The notes beneath the pieces were generated by a model, which was not told where the DNA came from, ran no database searches, and saw only the letters and a program-made list of their open reading frames with translations. Below are positions 40,117-50,100 of a stretch of 64,000 nt of DNA, piece by piece. The stretch comes from Microlunatus antarcticus (lineage in GTDB: Bacteria > Actinomycetota > Actinomycetes > Propionibacteriales > Propionibacteriaceae). The position numbers and the translations under genes are program-made. How positions within the stretch are numbered: position 1 is the stretch's first letter; each line of letters begins with the position of its first letter. The stretch lies in the NCBI RefSeq assembly GCF_014193425.1, contig NZ_JACHZG010000001.1:1736001-1800000 (forward strand). The letters run 5' to 3'.

Positions 40117-40724
40117 CGTCTCCGGGGGCTTCGGCTCGGGGTACCCCGGCGGGACGGCATCATCACCACGCCCGCGGGCAGCGGGGGAAGGCCCGCCGTC
40201 GTACAGAGTAATTCCGCCCACGCGGCGAGGTGGGCGGCGAGGCCGTCGCCGTCCTCGAGCACCGGGGTCCAGGACGCCCGCACCTCGACCTCGGCGCGCG
40301 GGTCGTGGTCGGCCATGCCGCCGAACGACTCGCTGGCCACCGACGTCACGGTGCCGCTGGGCGCGGTGTACTCGGCGCCGTGCGCCTCGAGCGCGTCGAG
40401 CAGCCAGGACCAGCCGACCCGGGCCAGCAGGGGGTCGGTGACCATCTCGGGGTCGACGTCGGCGCGGGCGAAGGTGACGCAGCGGAACGTCCCCTGCCAC
40501 GCGTCGTTGCCGGCCGGGTCGTGCAGCAGGACGAGGCGACCGTTCCCGATCTCGTCGTCGCCGACCAGCACGTCGGCGGTGAGCGCCTTGGACCACGGCG
40601 CGATGCGCGTCGGCGCCGGGATGTCCTCGATCGCGAGCTCGGGCCGCCAGACCGCGGCCGTGATCGCCTCGACCGCCCGCCGGAACTCGTCCGGCGCGAC
40701 GACGGCCTCCGTGTGCGCGACCAC
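40113..40724 (-). CDS. DUF3000 domain protein
   Basis: 203 residues: [38 protein letters not shown] is the family start, interrupted here at residue boundaries for length; later [25 protein letters not shown] and [16 protein letters not shown]. Function unknown, actinobacterial. GTG 40724 is chosen over 40748 because TACGCT is 6 nt upstream on the minus strand. Translationally coupled to rnd by a 4-bp overlap. Divergent from hemE. Confidence 0.82.
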   Translation of the reverse strand: MVAHTEAVVAPDEFRRAVEAITAAVWRPELAIEDIPAPTRIAPWSKALTADVLVGDDEIGNGRLVLLHDPAGNDAWQGTFRCVTFARADVDPEMVTDPLLARVGWSWLLDALEAHGAEYTAPSGTVTSVASESFGGMADHDPRAEVEVRASWTPVLEDGDGLAAHLAAWAELLCTTAGLPPLPAGVVMMPSRRGTPSRSPRRR

Positions 40725-40730
40725 CCGTGG

Positions 40731-40736
40731 AGCGTA
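40731..40736 (-). promoter_or_regulatory. -10 element, leaderless promoter of DUF3000-rnd
   Basis: TACGCT on the minus strand, 6 nt before GTG 40724. Confidence 0.5.
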
Positions 40737-40804
40737 CGGGCGCGCCACCTCGTATGGGGGCTGGCGCGCCAGGGGCCGTACGAGAAGCGTGGAAGGATCG
40801 TGGG

Positions 40805-41917
40805 GTGCCCGACGCGATGACGACCACGCCTGCCACGACGGCGGTCGACGCCCGGACGGACACCGCGGCGGACCCCTCGTCCTCCCTGCTGGTCCGGGCG
40901 TGCCGCCGCTCGCAGGGCGAGGGCCTGCCGGTGTGGTTCATGCGGCAGGCGGGGCGCTCGCTGCCCGAGTACAAGCGGGTCCGCCAGGGCATCGCGATGC
41001 TCGACAGCTGCGCGCGGCCCGACCTCGTCGCCGAGATCACCCTGCAGCCGGTCCGGCGCTACGGCGTCGACGCGGCGATCTTCTACTCCGACATCATGGT
41101 GCCGCTGAAGGCGGCGGGCGTGGACCTCGACATCGTCCCCGGCCGCGGCCCGGTCGTCGCGGAACCCGTCCGCGACCGGGCCGGCCTCGACCGGCTGGTG
41201 CCCCGTGAGCCCGGTGACCTCTCCTTCGTCACCGAGGCCGTCGGCCTGCTCGTCGCCGAGCTCGGAGCGACCCCGCTGATCGGTTTCGCCGGCGCCCCGT
41301 TCACCCTGGCCAGCTATCTCGTCGAGGGCGGGCCGAGCAAGGACTACGCGCGGACCAAGGCGCTGATGGTCGGCGACCCGGAGCTGTGGGACGACCTGTG
41401 CGAGCGGCTCGCCACCCTCTCCGCGCACTTCCTGCGGACGCAGGTCGACGCCGGCGCGTCGGCCGTCCAGCTCTTCGACTCGTGGGCGGGCAGCCTCAGC
41501 GCCGCCGACTACACCGCCTCGGCGGCCCCGCACTCCACCCGCGTGCTCGCCGCCGTCGCCGACGTCCCACGCATCCACTTCGGGGTCGGCACGGGTGAGC
41601 TGCTCGGGCTGATGGGGGAGGCCGGCGCCGACGTGGTCGGGGTCGACTGGCGCATCCCGCTGGGCTCGGCCAGCGAGCGTCTCGGCCCGGCGTACGCGGT
41701 CCAGGGCAACCTCGACCCCGCCGTGCTCGGCGCCCCGTGGCCCCTCGTCGCCAACCGCGTGCGCGAGGCGATCCGGTCCGGTGCCTCCGCGCCCGGCCAC
41801 ATCTTCAACCTCGGCCACGGCGTGCCGCCCGAGACCGACCCCGACGTCCTCGCCCGCGTCGTCGACCTCGTCCACGCCGAGGGGCCGGGGATCCGCGCGG
41901 ACGCGCTGACCCCGTGA
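40805..41917 (+). CDS. hemE: Uroporphyrinogen decarboxylase
   Basis: Uroporphyrinogen III to coproporphyrinogen III. 370 residues with the signature [15 protein letters not shown] near residue 38 (active-site Arg), [13 protein letters not shown] (catalytic Asp), [25 protein letters not shown] and [19 protein letters not shown] 40805 has GGAAGGA 7 nt upstream; an ATG at 40817 is a possible alternative. First gene of the hemE-hemY-hemQ operon. Confidence 0.96.
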   Translation: MPDAMTTTPATTAVDARTDTAADPSSSLLVRACRRSQGEGLPVWFMRQAGRSLPEYKRVRQGIAMLDSCARPDLVAEITLQPVRRYGVDAAIFYSDIMVPLKAAGVDLDIVPGRGPVVAEPVRDRAGLDRLVPREPGDLSFVTEAVGLLVAELGATPLIGFAGAPFTLASYLVEGGPSKDYARTKALMVGDPELWDDLCERLATLSAHFLRTQVDAGASAVQLFDSWAGSLSAADYTASAAPHSTRVLAAVADVPRIHFGVGTGELLGLMGEAGADVVGVDWRIPLGSASERLGPAYAVQGNLDPAVLGAPWPLVANRVREAIRSGASAPGHIFNLGHGVPPETDPDVLARVVDLVHAEGPGIRADALTP

Positions 41918-41930
41918 CGGAGGGGTCCCG

Positions 41931-43316
41931 GTGACCGGCGCCGTCGTCGTCGGCGGTGGCATCAGCGGGCTGTCCGCCGCCCTCCGGCTGAGCGAGGCGG
42001 GTCTGGACGTGACCGTCCTCGAGGCCGGGCCGCGGTGGGGCGGCAAGCTCGCGCCCGTCCGGCTCGGCGAGCTCATGCTCGACGGCGGCGTGGAGTCGCT
42101 GCTGGCCCGCCGTCCCGAGGCCGTCGGGCTGGTCGAGGCCGTCGGGCTCGGTCAGCGACGGACCACCCCGACGTCGGCGTCGCCCCGGATCCTCGTGGAG
42201 GGCGGTCCGCGGCGACTTCCGCCGTCGCTGCAAGGCGTCCCGACCGACCCCGCGGCCCTGGCGCCGCTGCTCACCCCCGAGGCGGCCGCGTACGCGGCGG
42301 GGGAGACCGGGCGTGAGGCCCCACCGCTGGCTCACGACGTCACCATCGGGTCGTACGTCGACGAGCGCTTCGGACCCCAGGTGACCGACCGGCTGCTCGA
42401 GCCGCTGCTCGGCGGCGTGTACGCGGGACGTTCGCGGACGCTGTCCTTCGAGGCGGTCGCGCCGGCGTTGTTCGCGGCGGCCCGGACGGGAGGTTCCCTG
42501 GCCGGGCACGCCCGCGCCGCCCTGCGCCCGGGCGCCGGGCCGGTGTTCGCCGGGGTGGTCGGCGGGGTCAGCACGATCGTGGACGCGCTGGTCACCCGGC
42601 TGGTCGACCTCGGGGTGGAGCTGCGCACGGCCACGACCGTCACCGGCCTGCGGCGAGCCGGCGGTCAGCTCGTCCTGACGACCTCCGCCGGTGACGTCCG
42701 CGCCGACACCGTGGTCCTCGCGGCCCCGGCGGCGGCGGCGAGCCGGCTGCTGGCCGGGGCGGCCCCGGGGGCACCCGTGCTCGCGGAGCTCGCGGCGGTC
42801 CCGTACGCGTCGGTCGCCGTCGTCTCGATGCTCGTCCGCGGTCTCGTCCCGACCGACTCGGGCCTGCTCGTCCCGCCCGGCGAGCTGCCCAGCGTCAAGG
42901 CACTGACCTACTCCTCGGCGAAGTGGGCCTGGGTCGGTGACCGGACGCGGGAGGCGTACGGGGACGACGTCGCGGCCCTGCGGGCGAGCGTGGGGAGGGC
43001 GGGCGACGTCGGGGTGCTGCAGGTGGACGACGCGACGCTGGTGCGGCGGACGTTCGCCGAGACCGCGACGCTGTCCGGGTGGGAGCGGGCCACCCTGCTC
43101 GACGCGACCGTGACCCGCTGGGGTGGTGGGCTGCCGCAGTACGGGCTCGGCCACGTCCCGCTCGTCGACCGCCTCCGGCTCGAGGTCGCGGGCGTGCCCG
43201 GGGTGGCCGTCGCGGGCGCCTACCTCGACGGGGTCGGCGTGCCCGCGTGCCTGGCGAGCGCCGAAGCGGCGGTGGCCAAGGTGCTGGCAGACCTGACGGA
43301 CCGGCCGGCGTCCTGA
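41931..43316 (+). CDS. hemY: Coproporphyrinogen III / protoporphyrinogen oxidase
   Basis: FAD-dependent oxidase. 461 residues. FAD-binding [17 protein letters not shown] at residues 7-23 and [37 protein letters not shown], and the C-terminal FAD motif [27 protein letters not shown] cut across the cofactor. In organisms with HemQ the substrate is coproporphyrinogen III (also named cgoX). GGAGGGG precedes the GTG start. 13 bp after hemE. Confidence 0.93.
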   Translation: MTGAVVVGGGISGLSAALRLSEAGLDVTVLEAGPRWGGKLAPVRLGELMLDGGVESLLARRPEAVGLVEAVGLGQRRTTPTSASPRILVEGGPRRLPPSLQGVPTDPAALAPLLTPEAAAYAAGETGREAPPLAHDVTIGSYVDERFGPQVTDRLLEPLLGGVYAGRSRTLSFEAVAPALFAAARTGGSLAGHARAALRPGAGPVFAGVVGGVSTIVDALVTRLVDLGVELRTATTVTGLRRAGGQLVLTTSAGDVRADTVVLAAPAAAASRLLAGAAPGAPVLAELAAVPYASVAVVSMLVRGLVPTDSGLLVPPGELPSVKALTYSSAKWAWVGDRTREAYGDDVAALRASVGRAGDVGVLQVDDATLVRRTFAETATLSGWERATLLDATVTRWGGGLPQYGLGHVPLVDRLRLEVAGVPGVAVAGAYLDGVGVPACLASAEAAVAKVLADLTDRPAS

Positions 43317-43377
43317 CGGGTGGCAGGATTGGTCTCCGCCGTCCGGCGGGGAGCACGGCAGAAGAAGCAGGAGCAGC

Positions 43378-44076
43378 ATGAAGGCGCGGGAGATCAACGA
43401 CACCATCCGCTACACGATGTGGTCGGTGTTCCGGGCGACCCGACCGCTCGACGACGCGGCCGAGGAGGTCGCCGACGGCGCGCTGCGGTCCATCGAGCGC
43501 GGCACGCGCGACGCGGAGCACCACCACAACACCGACTTCGAGATCCGCGGCTGGTACGACGTCTCCGGCCTGCGGGCCGACGCCGACCTCATGGTCTGGT
43601 GGCATGCCGAGAGCTCGGACACCCTCCAGGACGCCTACCACGCGCTGCGCCGCTCCGACCTCGGCCGCGGCCTCGAGCCCGTGTGGTCCCAGGTCGCGCT
43701 GCACCGGCCCGCCGAGTTCAACAAGGGCCACGTGCCGGCGTTCATGTCGGGGGAGGACCCCAAGGGCTACCTCTGCGTCTACCCCTTCGTACGGTCGCTG
43801 GAGTGGTACCTGCTGCCGGAGGAGGACCGCCGCCGGATGCTCACCGAGCACGGCATGCTGGCCCGCCCGTACCCGGACGTCCGGGCGAACACGGTCAGCT
43901 CGTTCGCGCTCGGCGACTACGAGTGGATGCTGGCCTTCGAGGCCGACGAGCTGCACCGCATCGTCGACCTGATGCGCGCGCTCCGCTCCGCCGAGGCCCG
44001 TCGCCACACGCGCGAGGAGGTGCCGTTCTACACCGGACGGCGCCAGGAGCTGTCGCAGATCCTCGCCCGCTGGTAG
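43378..44076 (+). CDS. hemQ: Coproheme decarboxylase HemQ
   Basis: Last step of the coproporphyrin pathway: coproheme to heme b, using H2O2. Chlorite-dismutase-like fold, 232 residues: [45 protein letters not shown]-like [19 protein letters not shown] (catalytic Tyr) and [24 protein letters not shown] broken by the heme His region. Preceded by GGAG 5 nt before the ATG. End of the hem operon; a strong hairpin follows. Confidence 0.95.
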   Translation: MKAREINDTIRYTMWSVFRATRPLDDAAEEVADGALRSIERGTRDAEHHHNTDFEIRGWYDVSGLRADADLMVWWHAESSDTLQDAYHALRRSDLGRGLEPVWSQVALHRPAEFNKGHVPAFMSGEDPKGYLCVYPFVRSLEWYLLPEEDRRRMLTEHGMLARPYPDVRANTVSSFALGDYEWMLAFEADELHRIVDLMRALRSAEARRHTREEVPFYTGRRQELSQILARW

Positions 44077-44083
44077 TTCCGAC

Positions 44084-44135
44084 GACAACGGGGTGGATCC
44101 GACCGCGTAGACGCGGTCAGATCCACCCCGTTGTC
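44084..44135. terminator. Bidirectional terminator between hemQ and msrB
   Basis: GACAACGGGGTGGATC pairs with GATCCACCCCGTTGTC, and GACCGCG/CGCGGTC continues the stem to a tiny loop TAGA. A very long, nearly perfect stem placed between convergent genes. Confidence 0.85.
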
Positions 44136-44151
44136 AGAAGAGGGTGAAGGC

Positions 44152-44607
44152 TCAGGCCTTCGCCGGCTCCAGCGTGAGGCTGATCGAGTTGATGCAGTAG
44201 CGCTGGCCGGTCGGGGTGCCGTAGCCGTCGGGGAAGACGTGCCCAAGGTGGGAGTCGCAGGTCGCGCAGCGCACCTCGACGCGCTTCATGAACATGCTGC
44301 TGTCCTCGATGTAGCGCACGCGCTCCTCGGCCAGGGGCGCGAAGAAGGACGGCCAGCCGCAGTGGCTGTCGAACTTGGTGTCGCTGCGGAACAGCTCGGT
44401 GCCGCACGCACGGCAGGCGTAGACGCCCTCGGTCTTGGTGTCGGTGTACTCGCCGGTGAAGGCCCGCTCGGTGCCCGCCTCGCGCAGCACGCGGTACTCG
44501 GCCCGGCTGAGCTGCGCGCGCCACTCGTCCTCGGACTTGACCACCTTGCCGACCTGGGCGGCGGGATTGGTCGACGTGCTGGTCTGGGTGTTGTCGAGAT
44601 CGCTCAC
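44152..44607 (-). CDS. msrB: Peptide-methionine (R)-S-oxide reductase
   Basis: Reduces methionine-R-sulfoxide in proteins. 151 residues: zinc-site CRACG and CATCD, FDSHCGWPSF, EDSSMFMKRVEVRC, HLGHVFPDG and the catalytic Cys in RYCINSISL. AAGGAGA precedes the GTG start. A low-complexity N-terminal tail (NTQTSTSTNPAAQ) is not part of the catalytic domain. Next to hemQ as in mycobacteria (Rv2674, from memory). Confidence 0.96.
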   Translation of the reverse strand: MSDLDNTQTSTSTNPAAQVGKVVKSEDEWRAQLSRAEYRVLREAGTERAFTGEYTDTKTEGVYACRACGTELFRSDTKFDSHCGWPSFFAPLAEERVRYIEDSSMFMKRVEVRCATCDSHLGHVFPDGYGTPTGQRYCINSISLTLEPAKA

Positions 44608-44693
44608 GATGTCTCCTTCTGGTTGTCCGAGGTGTCCAACGGTCTTCTCGTGGCCGCTGTTCCCCGGACGCCGGCACCGTCGGTGCCGCCTCC

Positions 44694-44699
44694 TATGCT
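44694..44699 (+). promoter_or_regulatory. -10 element, leaderless promoter of the LigD-type polymerase
   Basis: TATGCT with 6 nt to the ATG at 44706. A CGGCACC/GGTGCCG inverted repeat directly upstream (about 44672-44688) may be an operator. Confidence 0.5.
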
Positions 44700-44705
44700 G
44701 CGCCC

Positions 44706-45812
44706 ATGGCTGCCACGCCCGCTGTCGAGCTCCAGGTCGGCGAGCGCGTCGTGCGCGTCACCAGCCCGGACAAGCTGTATTTCCCCGAGGTAGGGCTGAC
44801 CAAGCTCGACGTCGTCGAGTACGTGCTGGGCGTGGGCGATGGCATCTTCGCCGCGCTGCGCGACCGGCCGGTGACCATGGAACGGTGGCCGGGCGGCTAC
44901 CGCCCCGAGATCGAGCTGAGCACGCGTGGCGGGCCGCCGCCCAAGGGCGGGTACGACGCGTTCTACCAGAAGCGCGCGCCGAGCCGGGGCATGCCGGACT
45001 GGGTCGAGACCTGCACGGTCACGTTCCCGTCGGGGCGGACGGCCGACGAGGTCTGCGCGACCGAGCTCGCGACGATCGCCTGGATGGCCAACCTCGGCAC
45101 CCTGCGCTACCACCCGTGGCCGGTGACCCGGGCCGCGCCCGACCTCGTCGACCAGCTGCGGATCGACCTCGACCCCCAGCCCGGCACGGACTTCGCCGAC
45201 GCCGCGCGGGCGGCCCTGGTGCTGCGGGAGGTGCTGTCCGACGCCGGGCTGCACGGCTTCGCCAAGACCAGCGGGGGGCGCGGGGTGCACGTCTTCGTCC
45301 CGGTCGAGCCCTCGTACGGCTTCGTCGAGGCCCGGCACGCGGTGATCGCCCTCGGGCGCGAGCTGGCCCGGCGGATGCCCGACGAGGTCACGATCAGCTG
45401 GTGGAAGGAGGAGCGCGGCGAGCGGGTGTTCATCGACTTCAACCAGATGGCCCGCGACCGCACCATCGCCTCGGCCTACTCCATCCGGCCGACCACGGAC
45501 GCCCGCGTCTCCGCGCCGCTGACGTGGGACGAGCTCACCGACGCCGCACCGGAGGACTTCACCGTCCGGTCGATGCCGGCCCGGTTCGCGGCCCTCGGGG
45601 ACGTCTGGGCCCCGTTCTACGCCCAGCCGCCGGGCACCCTCGACGCCGCCCTCGAGCTGTACGACCGCGACGTCGCCGAGCTCGGCACGGGCAAGGCCGG
45701 CGGCGCCGAGATGCCGTACCCGCCCGACTACCCGAAGATGCCCGGCGAGCCCGCGCGGGTCCAGCCGAGCCGGATGACCGCCGCGACCCGGGAGAACGAG
45801 GGTCTGGCGTAG
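44706..45812 (+). CDS. LigD-type polymerase/primase domain protein (stand-alone)
   Basis: 368 residues corresponding to the polymerase (AEP primase-like) domain of LigD used in non-homologous end joining. VTSPDKLYFPE at the start, catalytic metal site IDLDPQPG, TSGGRGVHVFVP, and the third acidic residue in FIDFNQMARDRTIASAYS; APLTWDEL follows. No ligase or phosphoesterase domain is fused and no Ku or ligase gene is nearby, so it must act with proteins encoded elsewhere, as mycobacterial PolD proteins do. Confidence 0.9.
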   Translation: MAATPAVELQVGERVVRVTSPDKLYFPEVGLTKLDVVEYVLGVGDGIFAALRDRPVTMERWPGGYRPEIELSTRGGPPPKGGYDAFYQKRAPSRGMPDWVETCTVTFPSGRTADEVCATELATIAWMANLGTLRYHPWPVTRAAPDLVDQLRIDLDPQPGTDFADAARAALVLREVLSDAGLHGFAKTSGGRGVHVFVPVEPSYGFVEARHAVIALGRELARRMPDEVTISWWKEERGERVFIDFNQMARDRTIASAYSIRPTTDARVSAPLTWDELTDAAPEDFTVRSMPARFAALGDVWAPFYAQPPGTLDAALELYDRDVAELGTGKAGGAEMPYPPDYPKMPGEPARVQPSRMTAATRENEGLA

Positions 45813-45867
45813 GGCATCCGCGGCAGGTCTGCCGCAAGACGTGTCCGACGGGGACGAGCATGGCGGG

Positions 45868-46161
45868 ATGAGCACCGCCGTGACCTTCACCTTCGTGGGG
45901 CCCGCCGCCTTCGCCCGTCTGCTGGCCCTGCGGCTGACGGAGGAAGGACTGGCGCCCCGCTACGAGCCGCCGGCGGAGCTGAGGGACGACGCGGGTTCCC
46001 TCGCCATGGTCCAGGTCGCCTTCACGGTGGGCACGAACGCGTCCGCCGTCGGCGGGGTCGTCGAGGTCGTGCGGAACCTGGCGACGCGCTACCACGGCCG
46101 GTTCGAGATCGACGACGTGCAGGTGCAGCTCGGGGGTCCCTCCGGACGCCGGGTCCCCTGA
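45868..46161 (+). CDS. Hypothetical protein
   Basis: 97 residues, unrecognised. The pattern FTFVGPAAFARLLALRLTEEGL looks like an alpha-beta fold in which a strand is followed by an amphipathic helix, and a second helix/strand pair follows (VVEVVRNLATRYHGRFEIDDVQVQL). No signal peptide or membrane segment. An in-frame GTG at 45841 would add nine residues. Sits alone between the LigD-type gene and an RbsD/FucU gene. Confidence 0.6.
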   Translation: MSTAVTFTFVGPAAFARLLALRLTEEGLAPRYEPPAELRDDAGSLAMVQVAFTVGTNASAVGGVVEVVRNLATRYHGRFEIDDVQVQLGGPSGRRVP

Positions 46162-46264
46162 CGCTCCGGCGGGCCATCCTCACTACGCTGCCGCGCAGGC
46201 GACCCGGGAGACCGAGGGCCTCAGGCCCTGACCCGGGCCGCACCGAGAGAGAAGGACGTCACCC

Positions 46265-46711
46265 ATGCTCAAGGGCATCCCCGCCGCGCTCACCCCCGAC
46301 CTGCTCTGGGCGCTCTCGGCGATGGGTCACGGCGACACGCTCGCCGTGGTCGACGCGAACTACCCCGCGTACGCGCTGCACAGCCGGGTCCTCCCGCTGG
46401 CCGGCGTGGACATCACCGACGCGGTGGCGGCGATCGGGGCCGTCGTCCCCGTGGACACCGCGGTCGAGCCCGCCGTCTTCGCGATGGCGCCCGACGGCGA
46501 GCCCGGGGCCGCGATCGAGTCCCACGCCGCGGTGGCGGCGGTGCTGTCGGGCACCGAAGGTCGGGCGGTGACGATCGGCCCGGTCGAGCGGTCCGACTTC
46601 TACGAGCTCGCGAAGAAGGCCTTCGCCGTCGTGCTGACGGGGGAGACCCGCAGCTACGCGTGCTTCGTCATCACCAAGGGCGTCGTGCAGACGCCCGCGG
46701 TTCCGCGCTGA
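46265..46711 (+). CDS. RbsD/FucU family sugar-ring mutarotase
   Basis: 148 residues. MLKGIPAALTPDLLWALSAMGHGDTLAVVDANYPAYAL is the typical opening (His in MGHGD and Asp in VDANYP are active-site positions), and the C-terminal SDFYELAKKAFAVVLTGETRSYACFVITKGV carries the conserved Tyr; both segments are cut here only for length by the family. Interconverts anomers of fucose or ribose in known members. AGAGAGAAGGA precedes the ATG. No sugar kinase or transporter beside it. Confidence 0.87.
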   Translation: MLKGIPAALTPDLLWALSAMGHGDTLAVVDANYPAYALHSRVLPLAGVDITDAVAAIGAVVPVDTAVEPAVFAMAPDGEPGAAIESHAAVAAVLSGTEGRAVTIGPVERSDFYELAKKAFAVVLTGETRSYACFVITKGVVQTPAVPR

Positions 46712-46738
46712 CCCCGTCGCTCGTCGTCGGGACGGGGT
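46711..46738 (+). terminator. Hairpin after the RbsD/FucU gene
   Basis: ACCCCGTC (overlapping the stop codon) pairs with GACGGGGT. No T-tract follows. Confidence 0.5.
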
Positions 46739-47185
46739 GACGCCAGAGGGACGTGACTTCCTGAAGGGCATGGTCCGATCAGGAAGCAGTTGGATCTAAA
46801 CGCAGTCCCTCAGCGTCGACAACGTGGTCAAGAAGACGTGCACGGGGACCCGCTCGAAAGCAAGAGAAGCAACCTAAGAGTTGTACGGAGCGGCTTGCTG
46901 AAGCTCGCTGAGACATTCTGGGAATGGACCCTTTGACAACGTGATCGGACACCTCTACCCCCACCTTTCGGTAAGCGTTCTTCAGACATGAAGAGGTCCC
47001 TCTTCCTGAGTCCGACCTTCATGTCTGAATTGACTGATTTCGGCCTGAACGCCCGGTTCGAGGCTGCCTACAGTTCGGGGGCCGGCACTGGACGGCCCCC
47101 GGTCGACGGGGGACGGCAGAGCCCTCGGGGGCACGAATCCGGTTGAGAGCCCGCCCCACGCGGCTCGTCATCGAGAGGCCCCCTC
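46739..47185 (+). other. Low-GC intergenic region and leader of the beta-helix gene
   Basis: This stretch has distinctly lower GC than its surroundings and no convincing gene. It holds an inverted repeat (CTTCCTGA 46757 / TCAGGAAG 46779), a TTGACA at 46933 that could be a -35 box, the 12-bp inverted repeat listed separately, and a GGGGGCC/GGCCCCC hairpin at 47077-47100 close to the start codon. The layout suggests a regulated promoter plus a structured 5' leader, or a remnant of transferred DNA. Confidence 0.45.
46982..47028. promoter_or_regulatory. 12-bp inverted repeat upstream of the beta-helix gene
   Basis: TCAGACATGAAG and CTTCATGTCTGA, perfect arms with a 23-bp spacer, 158 bp before the start codon. 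Operator pair or RNA stem. Confidence 0.6.
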
Positions 47186-50100
47186 ATGCGCTCAGCTCTG
47201 TTTGTGCTGCCCACTTCCTCCTGCGCCGCACGGATCGCGTGCACCGGTGCCGTCGCCGTCTTCGCGATGGTCGCCGGGTCGCTGGTCGCCACCCCGGCCG
47301 AGGCCGCCACCGTCGTCGGCCAGGGCACGTACGAGAACGACGACCCGGCCGTCACGCTCAACGGGTCGTGGAGCAGGGTCGCCTCCAACCAGGACTCGGG
47401 AGGCTCCACGAGCAGCCTGAGCGGCGCCGGCTACGCCGAGCTCTCCTTCAAGACCTCGGGCATCCGCTGGGTCACCCGCAAGAACAGCTACTCCGGGATG
47501 GCGGACGTCTACCTGGACGGGGTCAAGAAGGCGACCGTCGACCTCTACTCCTCGACGACGAAGACCCAGCAGGTGGCGTACGAGGTGACCGGCCTGCCCG
47601 AGTCGGCCCACACCATCCGGGTCGTCCGCACCGGGACCAAGAACGCCGGCTCGAGCAGCACGAACATCCAGCTGGACGCCTTCGTGGCCCCGGACGTCCA
47701 CAAGCCGGCGGCACCGTCCGGTCTCCGGGCCGTCGTCTCCGGCACGGACGTGAACCTGTCCTGGACCGCCAACCCCGAGACCGACGTGAAGGGCTACCGG
47801 GTCTACCGGCGCGAGGGCTCGAGCACCACCCGCACCCAGATCGGCAGCACGACGACCGACGTCCGGACGCTGAAGGACCCGTCCCGGAGCCCCGGCGTCA
47901 CCTACACCTACGACCTGGTCGCGGTGGACACCTCGGACCTCGTCTCGCCCTACTCCAGCGCGGCCTCGGTGACGATGCCGATCTCGGCCAAGGGCGCGGG
48001 CACGTACGAGGACGACGACGCGGCCCTCACGCTGAGCGGCGCTTGGTCGACCGTGAAGTCCGGCATGGACTCGGGCGGCTCGTACGCCAGCCTGAACGGC
48101 GCGGGCTACGCGGAGATCTCCTTCAAGACGAGCGGCATCCGCTGGATCTCGCGGCTCAACAGCTACTCCGGCATTGCGGACGTCTACCTCGACGGGGTCA
48201 AGAAGGCCTCGGTCGACCTCTACTCCTCGACCACCCGCTACCAGCAGGTCGCCTACGAGGCCAAGGGCCTGACCGAGACCGACCACACCCTGCGGGTCGT
48301 GCGCACCGGCACCAAGAACGCGAGCTCCAGCAGCACCTCGATCACGCTCGACGCCTTCGTCGCCCCCGACATCTACCCGCCGGCGGCCCCGGTCGGGCTG
48401 ACCGCGACCCCGAAGACCGGCAGCGTCCAGCTCGGCTGGACCGCGAGCCCGGAGAGCGACGTCATCGGCTACCGGGTCTACCGGGGCGCGGCGACCGGTG
48501 CGCCGACCGCCGTGACGACGAAGCCCGTCACCGACACGGGCTGGACCGACGACGGCCTGCTGCCCGGCGCGACCTACCGCTACCAGGTCACCGCGCTCGA
48601 CCAGGGCGGCAACGAGTCGCCCGTCTCGGCCGTCGTCACCGCGACGGTGCCCATGAAGGCCCTGCCGGCCGGCACCTACGAGGACGACGACACCGACGCC
48701 CTGACGCTGAAGGGCCCGTGGTCCCGCACGACGTCCACCGGCGCGAACACCGACAGCGGGGGCTCCTTCTCCAGCCTCGGCGACACCGGCTACGTCGAGA
48801 TGTCCTTCGCCACCAGCGGCGTCCGCTGGCTGGCCCGCACGAACAGCTCCTCGGGCCAGGCCGACGTCTACCTCGACGGCGTCAAGCGGACCACGGTCGA
48901 CCTGTACTCCTCGAGCACGAAGTTCGCCCAGAACGTCTTCGAGGTCGACGGGCTCCCCGAGACCGGCCACACCATCCGGATCGTCCGCACCGGCAACAAG
49001 AACGCCGCGTCGGTCGGTCGCAACATCACCCTCGACGCGCTGGTGGCCCCCGACGTCTACGCCCCGGCCGCCCCGAGCGCCCTCAAGGCGACCGGCACCC
49101 GGACCGGCGCCAAGCTGACCTGGACCCCGAGCGCCGCGGACGACGTCGCCTCGAACCGCATCTTCCGCCGCGCCGCCGGGTCGACCACCGACGTCCTCGT
49201 CGGCGAGGTCCCGGCCGGCACCACCTCGTTCGCCGACGTCGGCCTGGCCGACGGCGCCAGCTACACCTGGACCGTGGTCGCCCGCGACACCAGCGGCAAC
49301 GACTCGACGCCGTCGCTCGGCGCGGCCTTCACCAACGCCGGCGACGTGTACGCGGCCTTCCCGCAGCGCTACGCCACCTGCCCGACCGCCACGGTGACCG
49401 TCTCCACCCGGGCTCAGCTCCTCAACGCAGTCTCCTCGGCGACCGCGGGCACCGTCATCCGGCTCACCCCGGGGAGCTACGGCGCGAACATCGACGTCTA
49501 CACCGCCAAGGGGACGCCCGACAAGCCGATCTGGATCTGCGGGCCGCGGACCGCGGTCATCGACAACGCCGACATCACCAGGGGCTACGGCTTCCGCGTC
49601 AACGGCGCCAGCAACCTCGTCATCGCCGGCATGACCGTCCGCAACGTCCAGAAGGGCGTCGCCGTCCTCAACAGCAAGGCCGTCACGGTCGCCGACCTCC
49701 GCGTCGAGAACATCGGCGACGAGGCCATCCACCTCAAGAACCAGACCACCGACTCCACCGTCATCGGCAACTCGATCGCCACCACCGGGCTCAACTCGCC
49801 GAACTACGGCGAGGGCGTCTACATCGGGACCGCCCAGGGCAACTGGTGCCTCTACAACGGGTGCGAGCCCGACACCAGCGACCGCAACCTCGTGGCCTTC
49901 AACGACATCCGCGCCACCACGGCGGAGCCCATGGAGGCGAAGGCGGGGACGAGCGACGGCACGATGTGGAAGAACACCCTCGACGGCGCCGCGATCACCT
50001 CCTCCGACACCGACTCCCTGGTGCAGGTCATGGGCAACGGCTGGGTCATCGCCGGCAACACCGGGGCCCACACGCCCAACGACGCGATCCAGGTGTGGAA

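Noticed and set aside
47041-47185. A c-di-GMP, c-di-AMP or cobalamin riboswitch before the beta-helix gene
   Set aside because: Stems are visible but the conserved cores of these riboswitches could not be found.
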